DNA of 64,000 bases from Acholeplasma equirhinis (GTDB taxonomy: Bacteria; Bacillota_I; Bacilli_A; Acholeplasmatales; Acholeplasmataceae), in assembly GCF_017052655.1 (NCBI RefSeq), contig NZ_JAFIDC010000002.1, forward strand, positions 44,752-108,751, read 5' to 3'. A program made the translations under genes and the position numbers. This document shows, piece after piece, positions 1-9,747 of this stretch. The stretch's first letter is position 1, and the number at the start of each line of letters is the position of its first letter. The notes under the pieces were generated by a model. The model worked only from the letters and a program-made list of their open reading frames with translations, searched no databases and was not told where the DNA came from.

Positions 1-47
1 AAGCTGAATAATTTAACCTAGTTTAATTTGTTTTAAAAAATTACATG

Positions 48-78
48 TACGCCTGGGGTGAATAACATCTCAGGCGTA
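48..78. terminator. Hairpin, possible terminator of an upstream gene
   Basis: Perfect 8-bp arms TACGCCTG (48-55) and CAGGCGTA (71-78) with a 15-nt loop. Only a weak T-rich tail follows, so termination is plausible but not certain. No gene end is visible to its left; the first 47 bases are AT-rich and unassigned. Confidence 0.4.
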
Positions 79-152
79 TTATGTATGAAAAAGGGCTTTA
101 CACATTGTTTCATAGATTTTCACATCAAAGTATTTTTATAAATAAAAAGTAG

Positions 153-177
153 TGAAAATTTCATTTTCATGTATAAT
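153..177 (+). promoter_or_regulatory. Putative promoter and operator of the opp operon
   Basis: A TATAAT -10 box lies at 172-177. Directly upstream is an inverted repeat with perfect 7-bp arms, TGAAAAT (153-159) and ATTTTCA (163-169). It covers the -10/-35 spacer, so a protein bound there would block the promoter. No good -35 is visible. The operator role is inferred. Confidence 0.45.
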
Positions 178-189
178 AATATATAAACT

Positions 190-220
190 AAAATTATCAG
201 GCCCAAACTGGTGATTTTTG
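190..220 (+). promoter_or_regulatory. 5' UTR hairpin before oppB
   Basis: AAAATTATCAG (190-200) can pair with CTGGTGATTTT (208-218) using two G-U pairs. The stem ends in a short T run just before the ribosome binding site (about 229-237). It could be a weak attenuator or an RNA-stabilising element; the function is not shown. Confidence 0.3.
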
Positions 221-243
221 ACTCAAAAAAAGGGAGTGTCTTT

Positions 244-1212
244 ATGACTTCGTATCTATTAAAAAGAATGGGTCTCATGCTAATTACATTCGTCATTACA
301 GTCTTTCTATTCTTTGTCTTCATTAAATTAATGCCAGACAACGTTGTAGAAGGTATTGGTGACAATACTTGGTATCAGACTCTAAGAGAAAAAGAAGGTT
401 GGGATCAACCCATTCCGGTACAATTTGCATACTGGGTAAGAAATATCTTCACGGAAGGTTCTTTTGGTTTCTCACAACAAAAAAGAGCTGACGTTGGATC
501 ATATTATTTCTCAAAAATCCCAGCATCAATTCAAATCAATATCATCCCTTATTTCTTATCAATTCCTTTAGCAATCGGTCTAGGGGTATTGGCTGCGCTA
601 TTTAAAAATAAGTGGATTGACCATGTGATTTCAATCGGTATCATGATCTTTATTTCTGTACCGTATTTCGTTGTGGTTGTTATCGTCCAATTCGTATTCT
701 TCTTCCAATTAGGATGGATTCCGAGTCACGTTGTTGCTACTGCAGATCAATTCAATTCTGACTTCTGGTGGGGGGTATCAACATATATCATGCCAGTTAT
801 CGTGTTAACAATCGTGAGCGTACCAGGATTAGCAAGAAGCGTACGTGCTGAATTAACCGAACAACTAACGCAAGATTATATGTTGCTAGCTCGTTCTAAA
901 GGTTTAACTTTAAGACAAGCAACATACAGACACGCACTAAAGAATGCATTAGTGCCTTTCTTACCAGGTATTTTCATCGGTATCATTGGTGTGATTAACG
1001 GTGGTTTAATCACTGAACGTCTATTCCGTGTAGACGGTACCGGTAAAATCTATTTAGATGCATTCAACTCAACACCACCAGATTATGCAATGCTTATGTT
1101 AATTAACACATTCGGTCAATTTATTGGTCTGTTATCAGGTATCGTTGGTGACGTATCATATACATTATTTGACCCTAGAGTTCGTGTGGGAAGTGGGAAG
1201 ATTGCCTCATGA
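244..1212 (+). CDS. oppB: Oligopeptide ABC transporter permease OppB
   Basis: Inner subunit of a peptide importer, forming the membrane channel with OppC. About six hydrophobic segments are visible, the first near residues 9-30. A typical permease EAA loop lies near residues 200-235 (QDYMLLARSKGLTLRQA followed by HALKNALVPF), the contact site for the ATPases. I chose ATG 244 over a GTG at 211 because AAAGGGAG lies at the right distance before it; the product is then 322 residues, normal for the family. It is the first gene of oppBCDF and overlaps oppC by 4 bases (ATGA). No oppA substrate-binding gene lies in the window; it may be upstream or elsewhere. Confidence 0.93.
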   Translation: MTSYLLKRMGLMLITFVITVFLFFVFIKLMPDNVVEGIGDNTWYQTLREKEGWDQPIPVQFAYWVRNIFTEGSFGFSQQKRADVGSYYFSKIPASIQINIIPYFLSIPLAIGLGVLAALFKNKWIDHVISIGIMIFISVPYFVVVVIVQFVFFFQLGWIPSHVVATADQFNSDFWWGVSTYIMPVIVLTIVSVPGLARSVRAELTEQLTQDYMLLARSKGLTLRQATYRHALKNALVPFLPGIFIGIIGVINGGLITERLFRVDGTGKIYLDAFNSTPPDYAMLMLINTFGQFIGLLSGIVGDVSYTLFDPRVRVGSGKIAS

Positions 1213-2606
1213 TGAATATTGATAAAAACAAATTAGTCCTTGTTCATGATAAAAGTGATCTTATTAAGGACTTACCATTAGAAACTAAAGAAATTGGTTA
1301 TTATCAAGACTCATGGAACCGATTCAAGAAAAACAAAGGTGCATTGGTAGCGTTTATCGTTATTTGCTTCGTGTTTTTCATGGTGCTCGTTGGGCCTTAT
1401 ATGAAACCGTATGATCTTCCAGAACGCGATCCAAACTTAGCATTACGTTTTAAATTTATTGAACCTAAAATTCCTTTCCTCGAAAATTTTGGTATTTTCG
1501 ATGGCAGAAGAGAAGTTACTGCAGGTAAATATTTCTTAAATGCAGTTGCAAACTCACCTTATGGTGAAGGTGTTATTATCTCTGGTTTCCCTCAAGAATT
1601 AGTTGAGGATGTAAACCACCCAAATTATGCAGATATCACTGAGTTTACAGTGGTTGTTGACCACTATAAATTTGTCAACTATACACAAAGTTATATGCCA
1701 ACAACATATTTTGGTAACCATGGTACTTTAGGATCTGATCCATTAGCACCTGTTATCGAAAACTTATCTCGTGCTCAATTTGAAGCTTATTTAGCAAGAA
1801 ATATTATCATTGACGTGATTTCAATCACAGAATCACCAAATGCACAAGATCCTGCGAATCCATTTATCACATATAAAGTTAGAGTGGACCGCTTTAAACA
1901 AGCTTTAAACCAATTACCAGAAGATACATATTTCTGGTTTGGTACAAACGAACATGGACGTGATTTATTCACTGAAATTTGGAGAGGTGCTAGAATCTCT
2001 ATCCTTATGGCAATCGGTATTGTCTTAATTAATGCTGTCATCGGTTTAACTATCGGTTCTATCGTTGGTTATTATGGTGGTGTTCTAGACTTGTTATTTG
2101 ACCGTTTTGTTGAAATTGTTTCAGCAGTTCCATTCCTATCAGTTCTTGTCTTATTAACATTAAGATTTGGTACTGACCTATGGGTGATTATTGTTGCCTT
2201 CACAGCAACAGGTTGGATTGGCTCATATGGAACAGGTCGTATGCAATTCTACCGCTTCAAAAACCGTGAATATGTACTTGCAGCTAGAACACTTGGTGCA
2301 AGTGATGCGCGTATCATGTTTAAACACATCTTACCTAATACATTAGGTTTAATTGTGACCTCATATGCATTAGCAATTCCAGCATTCGTCTTCTCAGAAG
2401 CGACTTACTCATTCTTGGGTATCATCAACTATAAAGAAGCGATTTCTGTTGGTATGTTAATTCAACAAGGTCAAGCACAAATGCATTCATATCCTTATTT
2501 ACTATTATTCCCATCAATTTATATTGCAATCTTAATGATCGCATTCAACTTGTTTGGTAATGGATTACGTGATGCGTTCAATCCATCATTGAGAGGTGTT
2601 GAATAA
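1209..2606 (+). CDS. oppC: Oligopeptide ABC transporter permease OppC with large extracytoplasmic insertion
   Basis: Second permease of the Opp importer. The N-terminal cytoplasmic segment and first membrane helix (about residues 45-65) match the OppC_N type. The core resumes at WFGTNEHGRDLF (about 242-253), the usual FGTDxxGRD motif, followed by five helices and an EAA loop (REYVLAARTLGASDARI). The protein has 465 residues against about 300 normally. The excess is roughly residues 78-236, between helix 1 and the GRD motif, and should face outside the cell. It overlaps oppB by 4 bases and oppD by 1. The insertion may help capture peptide or dock a binding lipoprotein (inference). Confidence 0.92.
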   Translation: MMNIDKNKLVLVHDKSDLIKDLPLETKEIGYYQDSWNRFKKNKGALVAFIVICFVFFMVLVGPYMKPYDLPERDPNLALRFKFIEPKIPFLENFGIFDGRREVTAGKYFLNAVANSPYGEGVIISGFPQELVEDVNHPNYADITEFTVVVDHYKFVNYTQSYMPTTYFGNHGTLGSDPLAPVIENLSRAQFEAYLARNIIIDVISITESPNAQDPANPFITYKVRVDRFKQALNQLPEDTYFWFGTNEHGRDLFTEIWRGARISILMAIGIVLINAVIGLTIGSIVGYYGGVLDLLFDRFVEIVSAVPFLSVLVLLTLRFGTDLWVIIVAFTATGWIGSYGTGRMQFYRFKNREYVLAARTLGASDARIMFKHILPNTLGLIVTSYALAIPAFVFSEATYSFLGIINYKEAISVGMLIQQGQAQMHSYPYLLLFPSIYIAILMIAFNLFGNGLRDAFNPSLRGVE

Positions 2607-3640
2607 TGAGCGATAAAATTTTAGAAGTTAAAGATCTCAAGATCTCATTTAAAACTCAATATGGTATCTTACAGGCAATCCGTGGTGTATCCTTCGATTT
2701 ACATAAAGGTGAAACTTTAGCAATCGTTGGAGAATCAGGTTCTGGTAAGAGCGTCACATCTCGTGCAATCATGGGATTACTTGCTGGTAACTCAATCTAC
2801 GAGGGTGGATCTATCATGTATCAAGGTAGAAACCTTTTAGAACTTCCAGAAGAATTATTCCACGAAGTTAGAGGATCAAGAATCTCAATGATCTTCCAAG
2901 ATCCAATGAGTTCATTGAACCCAATTGTTAAAGTTGGTAAACAAATTTCTGAAGCCTTAATCTTTAAGATGGGCATGCCACAAGAAATGGCTAAGAAACG
3001 TGCTATCGAACTTATGGAACAAGTTGGTATCACAAATGCAGCTGCAAGATACAATCAATATCCATTCCAATTTTCAGGTGGTATGAGACAAAGAATTGTT
3101 ATCTCAATTGCACTTGCTAATAACGCAGAAATTTTAATCTGTGACGAACCAACAACAGCACTTGATGTTACAATCCAAGGTCAAATTCTTGAATTAATTA
3201 ACAAATTAAAGAAAGAACGTAACCTATCTATTATCTTTATTACCCACGACCTAGGGGTTGTTGCAAACATGGCAGACAGAATTGCTGTTATGTACGCGGG
3301 TAAAATTGTTGAAATTGGTAAGGCTGAAGAAGTCTTCTATAATCCTCAACATCCATATACATGGGCATTATTATCATCAATGCCTAACTTAGCAACATCT
3401 AAAAACTTAGATGCTATTCCTGGTACACCACCAAACATGATTTTCCCACCAAAGGGTGATGCTTTTGCTCCAAGAAATAAATATGCATTAGAAATTGATT
3501 TCGAAGAACAACCACCACTATTTAAAGTCACTGACACGCACTATGCTGCAACTTGGTTATTACACCCAGATGCACCTAAAGTTGAACTACCAAAAGCTGT
3601 TAAACGCCTACAAAAACAAAGAGGGAGCATTATCAAATGA
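2606..3640 (+). CDS. oppD: Oligopeptide ABC transporter ATP-binding protein OppD
   Basis: Cytoplasmic ATPase that powers the OppBC channel together with OppF. Walker A is GESGSGKS at residues 42-49, the Q-loop segment is [12 protein letters not shown], the signature FSGGMRQRI, Walker [13 protein letters not shown] and the switch ITHDLGV. The C-terminal peptide-transporter extension ([14 protein letters not shown]) is present. At 344 residues the length is normal, so the oversize seen in OppC and OppF is not shared. Start and stop overlap with oppC in TAATG, which indicates translational coupling. Confidence 0.95.
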   Translation: MSDKILEVKDLKISFKTQYGILQAIRGVSFDLHKGETLAIVGESGSGKSVTSRAIMGLLAGNSIYEGGSIMYQGRNLLELPEELFHEVRGSRISMIFQDPMSSLNPIVKVGKQISEALIFKMGMPQEMAKKRAIELMEQVGITNAAARYNQYPFQFSGGMRQRIVISIALANNAEILICDEPTTALDVTIQGQILELINKLKKERNLSIIFITHDLGVVANMADRIAVMYAGKIVEIGKAEEVFYNPQHPYTWALLSSMPNLATSKNLDAIPGTPPNMIFPPKGDAFAPRNKYALEIDFEEQPPLFKVTDTHYAATWLLHPDAPKVELPKAVKRLQKQRGSIIK

Positions 3641-5487
3641 ACGATAACGTAGTAGATTACTCTCAAAAAGTACTCGAAGTTAAAAACTTAAAAAAATACT
3701 TCAACGTTGGCGTCGGAAAGAATAAGATTGCAATCCCTGCAATTGATGATATTTCTTTTGATGTTTATAAGCGCGAAGTCTTTGGTTTGGTTGGTGAGTC
3801 TGGATGCGGTAAGACAACTACTGGTAGAACGATTATTAAACTTTATAATCCAACTGAAGGTAGGATTGTCTTAGATGGTGTAACAATTGGTGCAGGTTAC
3901 TTAAATCATGTGAATAACATTAAACGTATTAAAGAAGATATGCAAAATCAAATTTTAAATCTAGATCAAAGAAAACGTCAAATTGTATTATTACAAGACG
4001 AATTTAAAGAAAAGATATTAGATTTAAATATTGAATTAGATAAAGTTGAAAAGAAATTAGCAGCAGATATTAAAGCAGCTAATCATCCAATCGATGAGTA
4101 TAAAGAAAAACTTTATACAATCAAAACACAATATAAATTAGATGTTGAAAACTTACAATTTGATTTCATTTTAAAGAAAAAAGATATTATTGTTCAAACT
4201 AAGAATTCAGCAGAAGTTGAATATCAAAATGAACTAAAGATTTTAGAAACTAACTACAATCGTAAGGTTGAAGGTTTAAAAGATTCTGCAGCACTTTCTA
4301 AAGAAACAATCGAAGAACGTCTTGCAACATTAAAATCTGAATATGAACAAACAGTTTCTGAATTAACTGTGACTTATGAACCAAAAATTAAAGAAGCAGC
4401 AGCACATATCTTAGATAAAAAAGAAGCAGCAAATCAAATTAAAGCACTATCACTTGATAAAGCAGAAAAAACAAAAGCAAGAAAAGCTCAATTTGAGAAA
4501 GATAAGTTAGATCTTGCTCAGCCAAATTTTGGTGCAATTTCTGATACACTAAAGAAATTAGCACAAGCTGCATCAGAAGAAAAAGCAAGAATTAAAGCTG
4601 AAATGAAAGCTGTTAAAGCAAAACTTAAAGCAGATATTCAAGCACTTCCTGTTGAAAAAGTTGATGCATCAGTTAAAGCTGAAAGAGCAGCAAAAATTAA
4701 AGAGATTAAAGCCTTAGCTGAAGAAAAGATTTTAGAAGAAAAAGCAATGATTTCAGAAGTTAAACACGTGAATAAGTCACATGATACACTTGTTGCTTCA
4801 CAAAGAATGCAAATGATCTTCCAAGACCCGATTTCTTCATTAAATCCTAGAATGACTGTTAAAGAAATTATTGGTGAAGGTTTAACTATTCAAGGTGGAT
4901 ATTCAGATGAAGAGATTACTGAAAAAGTTGCAACTGCACTTGATTTAGTAGGTCTTGCACCAGAATATGCATCAAGATACCCACACGAATTCTCAGGTGG
5001 TCAACGCCAAAGAATTGGTATCGCTAGAGCATTAATTATGAATCCTAGCGTTATCATCGCTGATGAACCAATTTCTTCACTTGACGTGTCAATTCGTGCC
5101 CAAGTTATTAACCTTTTAACTGAATTAAAAGAAAGACTTGGCTTAACAATTCTATTTATCGCCCATGACTTATCAGTCGTTAAATTCTTCTGTGATCGTA
5201 TTGCAGTTATGTACTATGGTAAGATTGTTGAAATGGCTCCATCAGAAGAGCTATTCAAAAATCCAATGCATCCATATACTGTATCATTATTATCTGCAAT
5301 TCCTCAACCAGACCCAGATTATGAAAAAGGCCGTAAGAGAATTCATTACAACCCAGCACAACACAACTATCGTAATGATAAACCATCATTAAAAGAAATC
5401 TCTAAAGATCACTTTGTATACGCAAATGATCAAGAGTTTAAAACTATGAAAGAACAATACGCTAAAAATAGTGTAAATAAAGCATAA
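3637..5487 (+). CDS. oppF: Oligopeptide ABC transporter ATP-binding protein OppF with long coiled-coil insertion
   Basis: Second ATPase of the Opp importer. Walker A GESGCGKT is at residues 53-60, Q-loop [12 protein letters not shown] starts near 393, signature [15 protein letters not shown] near 452, Walker [13 protein letters not shown] near 473, and the switch is IAHDLSV. Between Walker A and the Q-loop (residues about 91-385) lies a block of nearly 300 residues very rich in Lys, Glu, Ala, Leu and Gln, which reads as a long coiled coil. A normal OppF is about 310-330 residues; this one has 616. The frame is open with normal codon use and the core motifs are intact, so it is an insertion, not a frameshift. 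It overlaps oppD by 4 bases. Confidence 0.92.
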   Translation: MNDNVVDYSQKVLEVKNLKKYFNVGVGKNKIAIPAIDDISFDVYKREVFGLVGESGCGKTTTGRTIIKLYNPTEGRIVLDGVTIGAGYLNHVNNIKRIKEDMQNQILNLDQRKRQIVLLQDEFKEKILDLNIELDKVEKKLAADIKAANHPIDEYKEKLYTIKTQYKLDVENLQFDFILKKKDIIVQTKNSAEVEYQNELKILETNYNRKVEGLKDSAALSKETIEERLATLKSEYEQTVSELTVTYEPKIKEAAAHILDKKEAANQIKALSLDKAEKTKARKAQFEKDKLDLAQPNFGAISDTLKKLAQAASEEKARIKAEMKAVKAKLKADIQALPVEKVDASVKAERAAKIKEIKALAEEKILEEKAMISEVKHVNKSHDTLVASQRMQMIFQDPISSLNPRMTVKEIIGEGLTIQGGYSDEEITEKVATALDLVGLAPEYASRYPHEFSGGQRQRIGIARALIMNPSVIIADEPISSLDVSIRAQVINLLTELKERLGLTILFIAHDLSVVKFFCDRIAVMYYGKIVEMAPSEELFKNPMHPYTVSLLSAIPQPDPDYEKGRKRIHYNPAQHNYRNDKPSLKEISKDHFVYANDQEFKTMKEQYAKNSVNKA

Positions 5488-5502
5488 GGAGGCAATTGAA
5501 AT

Positions 5503-6324
5503 ATGAAAAAAATTAGTACTTTAATTATCAGTTTCCTTTTAGCCTTAACTCTCATTGCATGTGCTGATAAACAAATTGAACATGATACACTTTATGTATA
5601 TTTTTTCACTGGTAACGGTGCTCAACCGTTAGCTAGTTTAGAAGATGTTGAACCAGGTGCTAAAATTGAAGTTCCACAAGATCCTGTTCGTGATGGATAT
5701 GATTTTGTTGGATGGTATAAAGACCGTCAATTAACACAAGTTTGGGACTTTGATACAGATGTTATGCCAGGACAAAGTATTGTTCTATATGCTAAATGGG
5801 GTGTATTAGAAAGAAACATCATTTATGAACTATATGGTGGAGAATTCAACAACCCTGCAACTGTGCCTTATACATTCATGGCTGGTGATATTAAAGTCTT
5901 ACCACAAGTGAAAAAAACAGGTTATCAATTTAAGGGTTGGTACTTATATGCACCAGACACAACTAAATATCCAAATACAGATGGTACAAAACCTGGAGAT
6001 GCGGGTATTAACTCAATCCCAGCAGATCAAACAACTGACCTCTATGTTTATGCACACTACTCAGTCATTAAAGTAACTGTAACATATCGCCACAACCATC
6101 CAAACGGTGCATCATCAGGATTATCACATCCTAAGGCTGTAACATTTGCATATGGTACTGAAATCACTTATGGAGAAAATTTCCCAACATTCCCAGATAC
6201 TGCGGGTTATACATTTGTTGGTTGGAATACCAAAGCTGATGGCACAGGTGATTGGATTAACGATGGTTCATTATGGACCAGAACTCAGCCAGTAACAATC
6301 TACGCACAATGGCAAGCAATTTAA
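5503..6324 (+). CDS. Lipoprotein with three InlB B-type (Listeria-Bacteroides) repeats
   Basis: Surface lipoprotein: signal peptide with lipobox LIAC and lipidated Cys20. The rest is three repeats of the InlB-B/Flg_new kind, each ending in a GYxFxGWY core and a YAKW, YAHY or YAQW terminal strand (residues about 28-102, 105-185, 188-272). These small beta-grasp repeats are common in surface proteins and mediate adhesion or act as stalks; no enzyme domain is seen. The ribosome binding site AAGGAGG lies before ATG 5503, and the gene starts 15 bases after oppF, so it is probably cotranscribed. It is not a solute-binding protein by sequence. Confidence 0.8.
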   Translation: MKKISTLIISFLLALTLIACADKQIEHDTLYVYFFTGNGAQPLASLEDVEPGAKIEVPQDPVRDGYDFVGWYKDRQLTQVWDFDTDVMPGQSIVLYAKWGVLERNIIYELYGGEFNNPATVPYTFMAGDIKVLPQVKKTGYQFKGWYLYAPDTTKYPNTDGTKPGDAGINSIPADQTTDLYVYAHYSVIKVTVTYRHNHPNGASSGLSHPKAVTFAYGTEITYGENFPTFPDTAGYTFVGWNTKADGTGDWINDGSLWTRTQPVTIYAQWQAI

Positions 6325-7088
6325 TTAATGACCAACTGAAATACTTTAAAAGAAAAAGAGATTTATATCTCTTTTTCATCTTTTTCAGTCTATTAATCTT
6401 CTTAATTACATATCCAATCATGTCATTACTTGAGGCAAGATTTGATGACATCGTTACAGTTTATCTCGTTTATTTATTAATTGGCACCATCTTATTTGTT
6501 GTCTTTAAATCAAAATTCTTAGTGCATGCAATGTATTACAAATACTACAAGATGCTAAGTGATGATCAAGGACCTTATAAAGTACCTATCAAACCATTTA
6601 CACCATCATTTTATACAAGACTTCAACGTCAAGGGTTCCTTGATAAAGTAGAATATGATGACTTTGTTATATTCTATCAGTTTACTAAAAATTTACAAAG
6701 TGTCCGCTCCAGAAGACTTTCTTTTGTTGCGGTAATCTTAACAACCAAACCTGACTTTGATTTTTATCAACAAAAGGTAAATATTGCGCTTGATATGATA
6801 TATTCAAATTATAGCGACAGAAAAAAGGTTAGAAATCAAATTGTATTACAATTTAGAAAGTATGACACATATTCAGAAGAAGCAAGAAATAGAGCGGATC
6901 AAATCATTAATTTCAATGAGACACAAAGTGCTTTAATTCAAATCAATTGTGACCTATATCTTAATGAAGGTGAAATTTATCACCTCCGTCCGAAAAAAGT
7001 TTATCCAAATAAATTTTATTACTATGCAACAAATATGATTCAAAAATTATGTGGAGTTGAAACCAGTGAATCAGGATCAAAACGATAA
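6309..7088 (+). CDS. Unknown two-helix membrane protein
   Basis: I do not recognise this protein. Two strong hydrophobic segments lie close together near the N terminus (LYLFFIFFSLLIFLITYP and VYLVYLLIGTILFVVF), followed by a soluble, charged domain of about 175 residues with a conserved-looking core (YDDFVIFYQFTKNL). The start is uncertain: ATG 6309 (259 residues) is preferred, with ATG 6273 possible; both lie inside the end of the lipoprotein gene and neither has a clear ribosome binding site, so translation is probably coupled. It is the first of three consecutive membrane-protein genes. Confidence 0.65.
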   Translation: MASNLINDQLKYFKRKRDLYLFFIFFSLLIFLITYPIMSLLEARFDDIVTVYLVYLLIGTILFVVFKSKFLVHAMYYKYYKMLSDDQGPYKVPIKPFTPSFYTRLQRQGFLDKVEYDDFVIFYQFTKNLQSVRSRRLSFVAVILTTKPDFDFYQQKVNIALDMIYSNYSDRKKVRNQIVLQFRKYDTYSEEARNRADQIINFNETQSALIQINCDLYLNEGEIYHLRPKKVYPNKFYYYATNMIQKLCGVETSESGSKR

Positions 7089-7614
7089 GAAAAAATTAAA
7101 TAAAATGACGTTTGTCAAACAGGAATTAGTCATTGATGAATCCATTAATGAACCTGTTATCGAAGAAGAAAAAAAACAAGTTTCAGTACAAGATACGCTC
7201 ACACCAGAAGAACGTCAAAAAAGAAAAAGAAAAGAGCAATTAAAAAAAGCTGGATTAGTCTTTCTATATGCATTGATTTCAAACAGTTTACTATTACTCT
7301 TTGGACTTGTATGGCAAAATGATTTTGCTACCCTTATGGCTTGGGGCGATTCATTATGGTTTGCTTTTGCACTTCAATTTGCTGTTGCTTGGATCTTAAC
7401 GGTTTATAACATGAACCTGTTTTCACCTTTAATTCACGGAACAAAAACATTTTTATTATTATTTGTAGGTAAGAAACCAAAAGAAGATTATTACACTTTC
7501 ATGATGAAGGTTCAGAATAATCAAATTCCTAAATTTTACATAGTAGCTGCTTATTTCTGTGCACTCATGGTATTAATACCAGCAATCATAACATTAATTA
7601 TATTAATGGCGTAA
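7066..7614 (+). CDS. Unknown membrane protein with charged N terminus
   Basis: Not recognised. The first 60 residues are hydrophilic and rich in Lys and Glu; then come three hydrophobic segments (LVFLYALISNSLLLLFGLVW, LWFAFALQFAVAWILTVYN, FYIVAAYFCALMVLIPAIIT). I chose GTG 7066 because GGAG at 7053-7056 is correctly spaced before it; GTG 7051 is in frame but overlaps that site. It overlaps the previous gene by 23 bases and precedes the repeat protein by 11, so the three are likely one operon. Function unknown. Confidence 0.62.
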   Translation: MNQDQNDKKKLNKMTFVKQELVIDESINEPVIEEEKKQVSVQDTLTPEERQKRKRKEQLKKAGLVFLYALISNSLLLLFGLVWQNDFATLMAWGDSLWFAFALQFAVAWILTVYNMNLFSPLIHGTKTFLLLFVGKKPKEDYYTFMMKVQNNQIPKFYIVAAYFCALMVLIPAIITLIILMA

Positions 7615-7625
7615 AGGATGATCAC

Positions 7626-9731
7626 ATGAATCGAGTAGAGAACGAAAACTTTAGAGAAGGCTTAAAACATGAGCTTGGTCTAAGTGTTAAAAAAGATTAT
7701 AAAAAAGCTTTAGAATTTTACAAAAAGGGTATGCATGAGGGACATTACATGTCTCGTAAGAAGGTATTAAATACATTACCAAATGTACCTTCTTTAATCA
7801 TAGCAACCCTTTTCTTTATTGTTAGTATGACAATATCATTATTAAACAATGCTGTATGGGTGGGTTTACTCTTATCCTCTATTGTATTTGTTATCGTAGG
7901 TCTTGCTAACTTTAATAGATATTGGTATAAAACAGGTTACGCAAATATTGTTCATTATATGACACTCTATGGCTCAATGCTTGTTTTAATACCACTATCT
8001 ACCTTACTGCCATACTATAATGGCGTCTCATACTTACCACTCACATTATTACTCATTATAGGATTCTTCGTGTTTGGGGCAGGTCTCGTATTCTTTATTT
8101 CAAGTAGAAATTTAAAGAATTTATTTGTTTTAATCAGCGGAATTTTCTTAACCTTAATTTCAACACTTGCATATACAATTAAAACACCAGATATGCTTTT
8201 CATATTTGATGACATTGATGCAGATACTGTGATGATTGTTGGGTACCGTTCAAGTGAAGTAGATGTTGTCATTCCAGAATCTGTCAACAATAAAAAAGTT
8301 GTTGCGATTGGGCCAAATGCATTTGCAAGCTCAGGTATTAGAACAATCGAAGTTGGACCACACATCAAATCTATTGGTAATTATGCGTTTGCCAATAACC
8401 CAACATTAATCTCTGCATATCTTGCAGATGGCATACAAATTGGTTCAGGATTGTTTTATAACGACTATAACTTATTAGAAGTACGTTTACCTTCAGATTT
8501 AAAATCTATTCCAAGTTATACATTCTACACAGCAACAAGATTGCCGCATGTAGAAATACCTAGTGGTGTAGAAACAATCGGTGCTTATGCATTTCATAAA
8601 ACGAATGCAATTACTGCATTGAATTTACCGGATTCACTTTATTCAATTGGTGGATATGCTTTTTCTAATATGGCAAGTTTAACTGAAATTTCAATTCCTG
8701 AAGGTGTCATAGCATTTGGTAGTGGTATGTTTTCATTTACTGTAAACCTTGAAAGTTTTAATATTCCTGAAGGTGTTAATTATATTCCTGCATATTTCTT
8801 AGAAGGTAATCTGGGTATTACAGAACTTACAATCCCTGAATGGATAGAGTGGATTGGTGATGAAGCGTTCAAAGGTATGGCTAACTTAGAAAAAATCCAT
8901 TTACATGATGAAATCGTCTATATTGGATCTGGTGCATTTAGAAACACCACATCCCTTAAAGAAGCCATTTTACCAGAAATGTTAGAAACCATTGAGCCAT
9001 ATTTATTCTTTAATAATCCAAGTTTAGAAGTGCTTTCAATACCAGATCACATCAAAGTGATTCCACAAGGTGCGTTTAGTGGCACAGCATCGTTAAAATC
9101 TGTAGTTCTACCAAGTGAATTAGAAGAAATTCACAGTAGTGCATTTGAAGGTTCTGGGTTAGAATCAATAACACTTCCAGATACTGTAAGGTATTTAGGT
9201 GGTAAAGTTTTTGCAAATAATAAGAACTTAGTAGAAATTACAATACCAGAGAATGTAACAAGAATTTTAGAAAGTGCATTCTTAGGTAATTCAAAATTAG
9301 AAGTCGTTAATATCTTAGGTGAAATTACTCATGTTGGTGACTATGCATTTAAAGATAATTCAAAATTAAAGACAATTACTTTCGGAGACTCACTCGTTGA
9401 GATTGGTAAATATGCATTCCAAAACGCAACCAGTCTCGAGACAATCGATGTAGGCAATAGTCTACAATATATTAGAAACTATGCATTTTATGGTGCAACA
9501 AATTTAGAATCAATTACACTACCGGATACAGTTTTACGTATTGAAGAAGGTGCATTTGGTCAAAATGCTTCACTTGAAACCATTTATATTGGAATCAATG
9601 CAACCCATGTGGGACGTTATGCATTCTTTGGATGTAGTAATTTAACGATTCAAACTGCATTTAGTTCAATTCCATCTGGATGGTCAGAGGACTTCAATCC
9701 TCACAATCGTCCCATAGTTTTTGGAGTTTAG
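7626..9731 (+). CDS. Membrane-anchored BspA-type leucine-rich-repeat protein
   Basis: 701 residues in three parts. Residues 1-50 resemble a single Sel1-type repeat (YKKALEFYKKGMHEGHY). Residues about 57-190 hold five or six membrane helices. From about 195 to the end there are many LRR_5 repeats of the BspA/TpLRR type, seen as recurring units such as IPSGVETIGAYAFHKTNAI and LPDTVLRIEEGAFGQNASL. The repeat domain may face outward and bind host or surface ligands (family knowledge plus inference). The combination of Sel1-like segment, polytopic anchor and LRR is unusual. AAAGGATG precedes the start. Confidence 0.78.
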   Translation: MNRVENENFREGLKHELGLSVKKDYKKALEFYKKGMHEGHYMSRKKVLNTLPNVPSLIIATLFFIVSMTISLLNNAVWVGLLLSSIVFVIVGLANFNRYWYKTGYANIVHYMTLYGSMLVLIPLSTLLPYYNGVSYLPLTLLLIIGFFVFGAGLVFFISSRNLKNLFVLISGIFLTLISTLAYTIKTPDMLFIFDDIDADTVMIVGYRSSEVDVVIPESVNNKKVVAIGPNAFASSGIRTIEVGPHIKSIGNYAFANNPTLISAYLADGIQIGSGLFYNDYNLLEVRLPSDLKSIPSYTFYTATRLPHVEIPSGVETIGAYAFHKTNAITALNLPDSLYSIGGYAFSNMASLTEISIPEGVIAFGSGMFSFTVNLESFNIPEGVNYIPAYFLEGNLGITELTIPEWIEWIGDEAFKGMANLEKIHLHDEIVYIGSGAFRNTTSLKEAILPEMLETIEPYLFFNNPSLEVLSIPDHIKVIPQGAFSGTASLKSVVLPSELEEIHSSAFEGSGLESITLPDTVRYLGGKVFANNKNLVEITIPENVTRILESAFLGNSKLEVVNILGEITHVGDYAFKDNSKLKTITFGDSLVEIGKYAFQNATSLETIDVGNSLQYIRNYAFYGATNLESITLPDTVLRIEEGAFGQNASLETIYIGINATHVGRYAFFGCSNLTIQTAFSSIPSGWSEDFNPHNRPIVFGV

Positions 9732-9747
9732 TAAATGTGGTTGTATC

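Noticed and set aside
3904..4797. OppF enlargement as a frameshift or fused separate gene
   Set aside because: The frame stays open, codon use is uniform and the ATPase core motifs resume in order on both sides, so it is an in-frame insertion.
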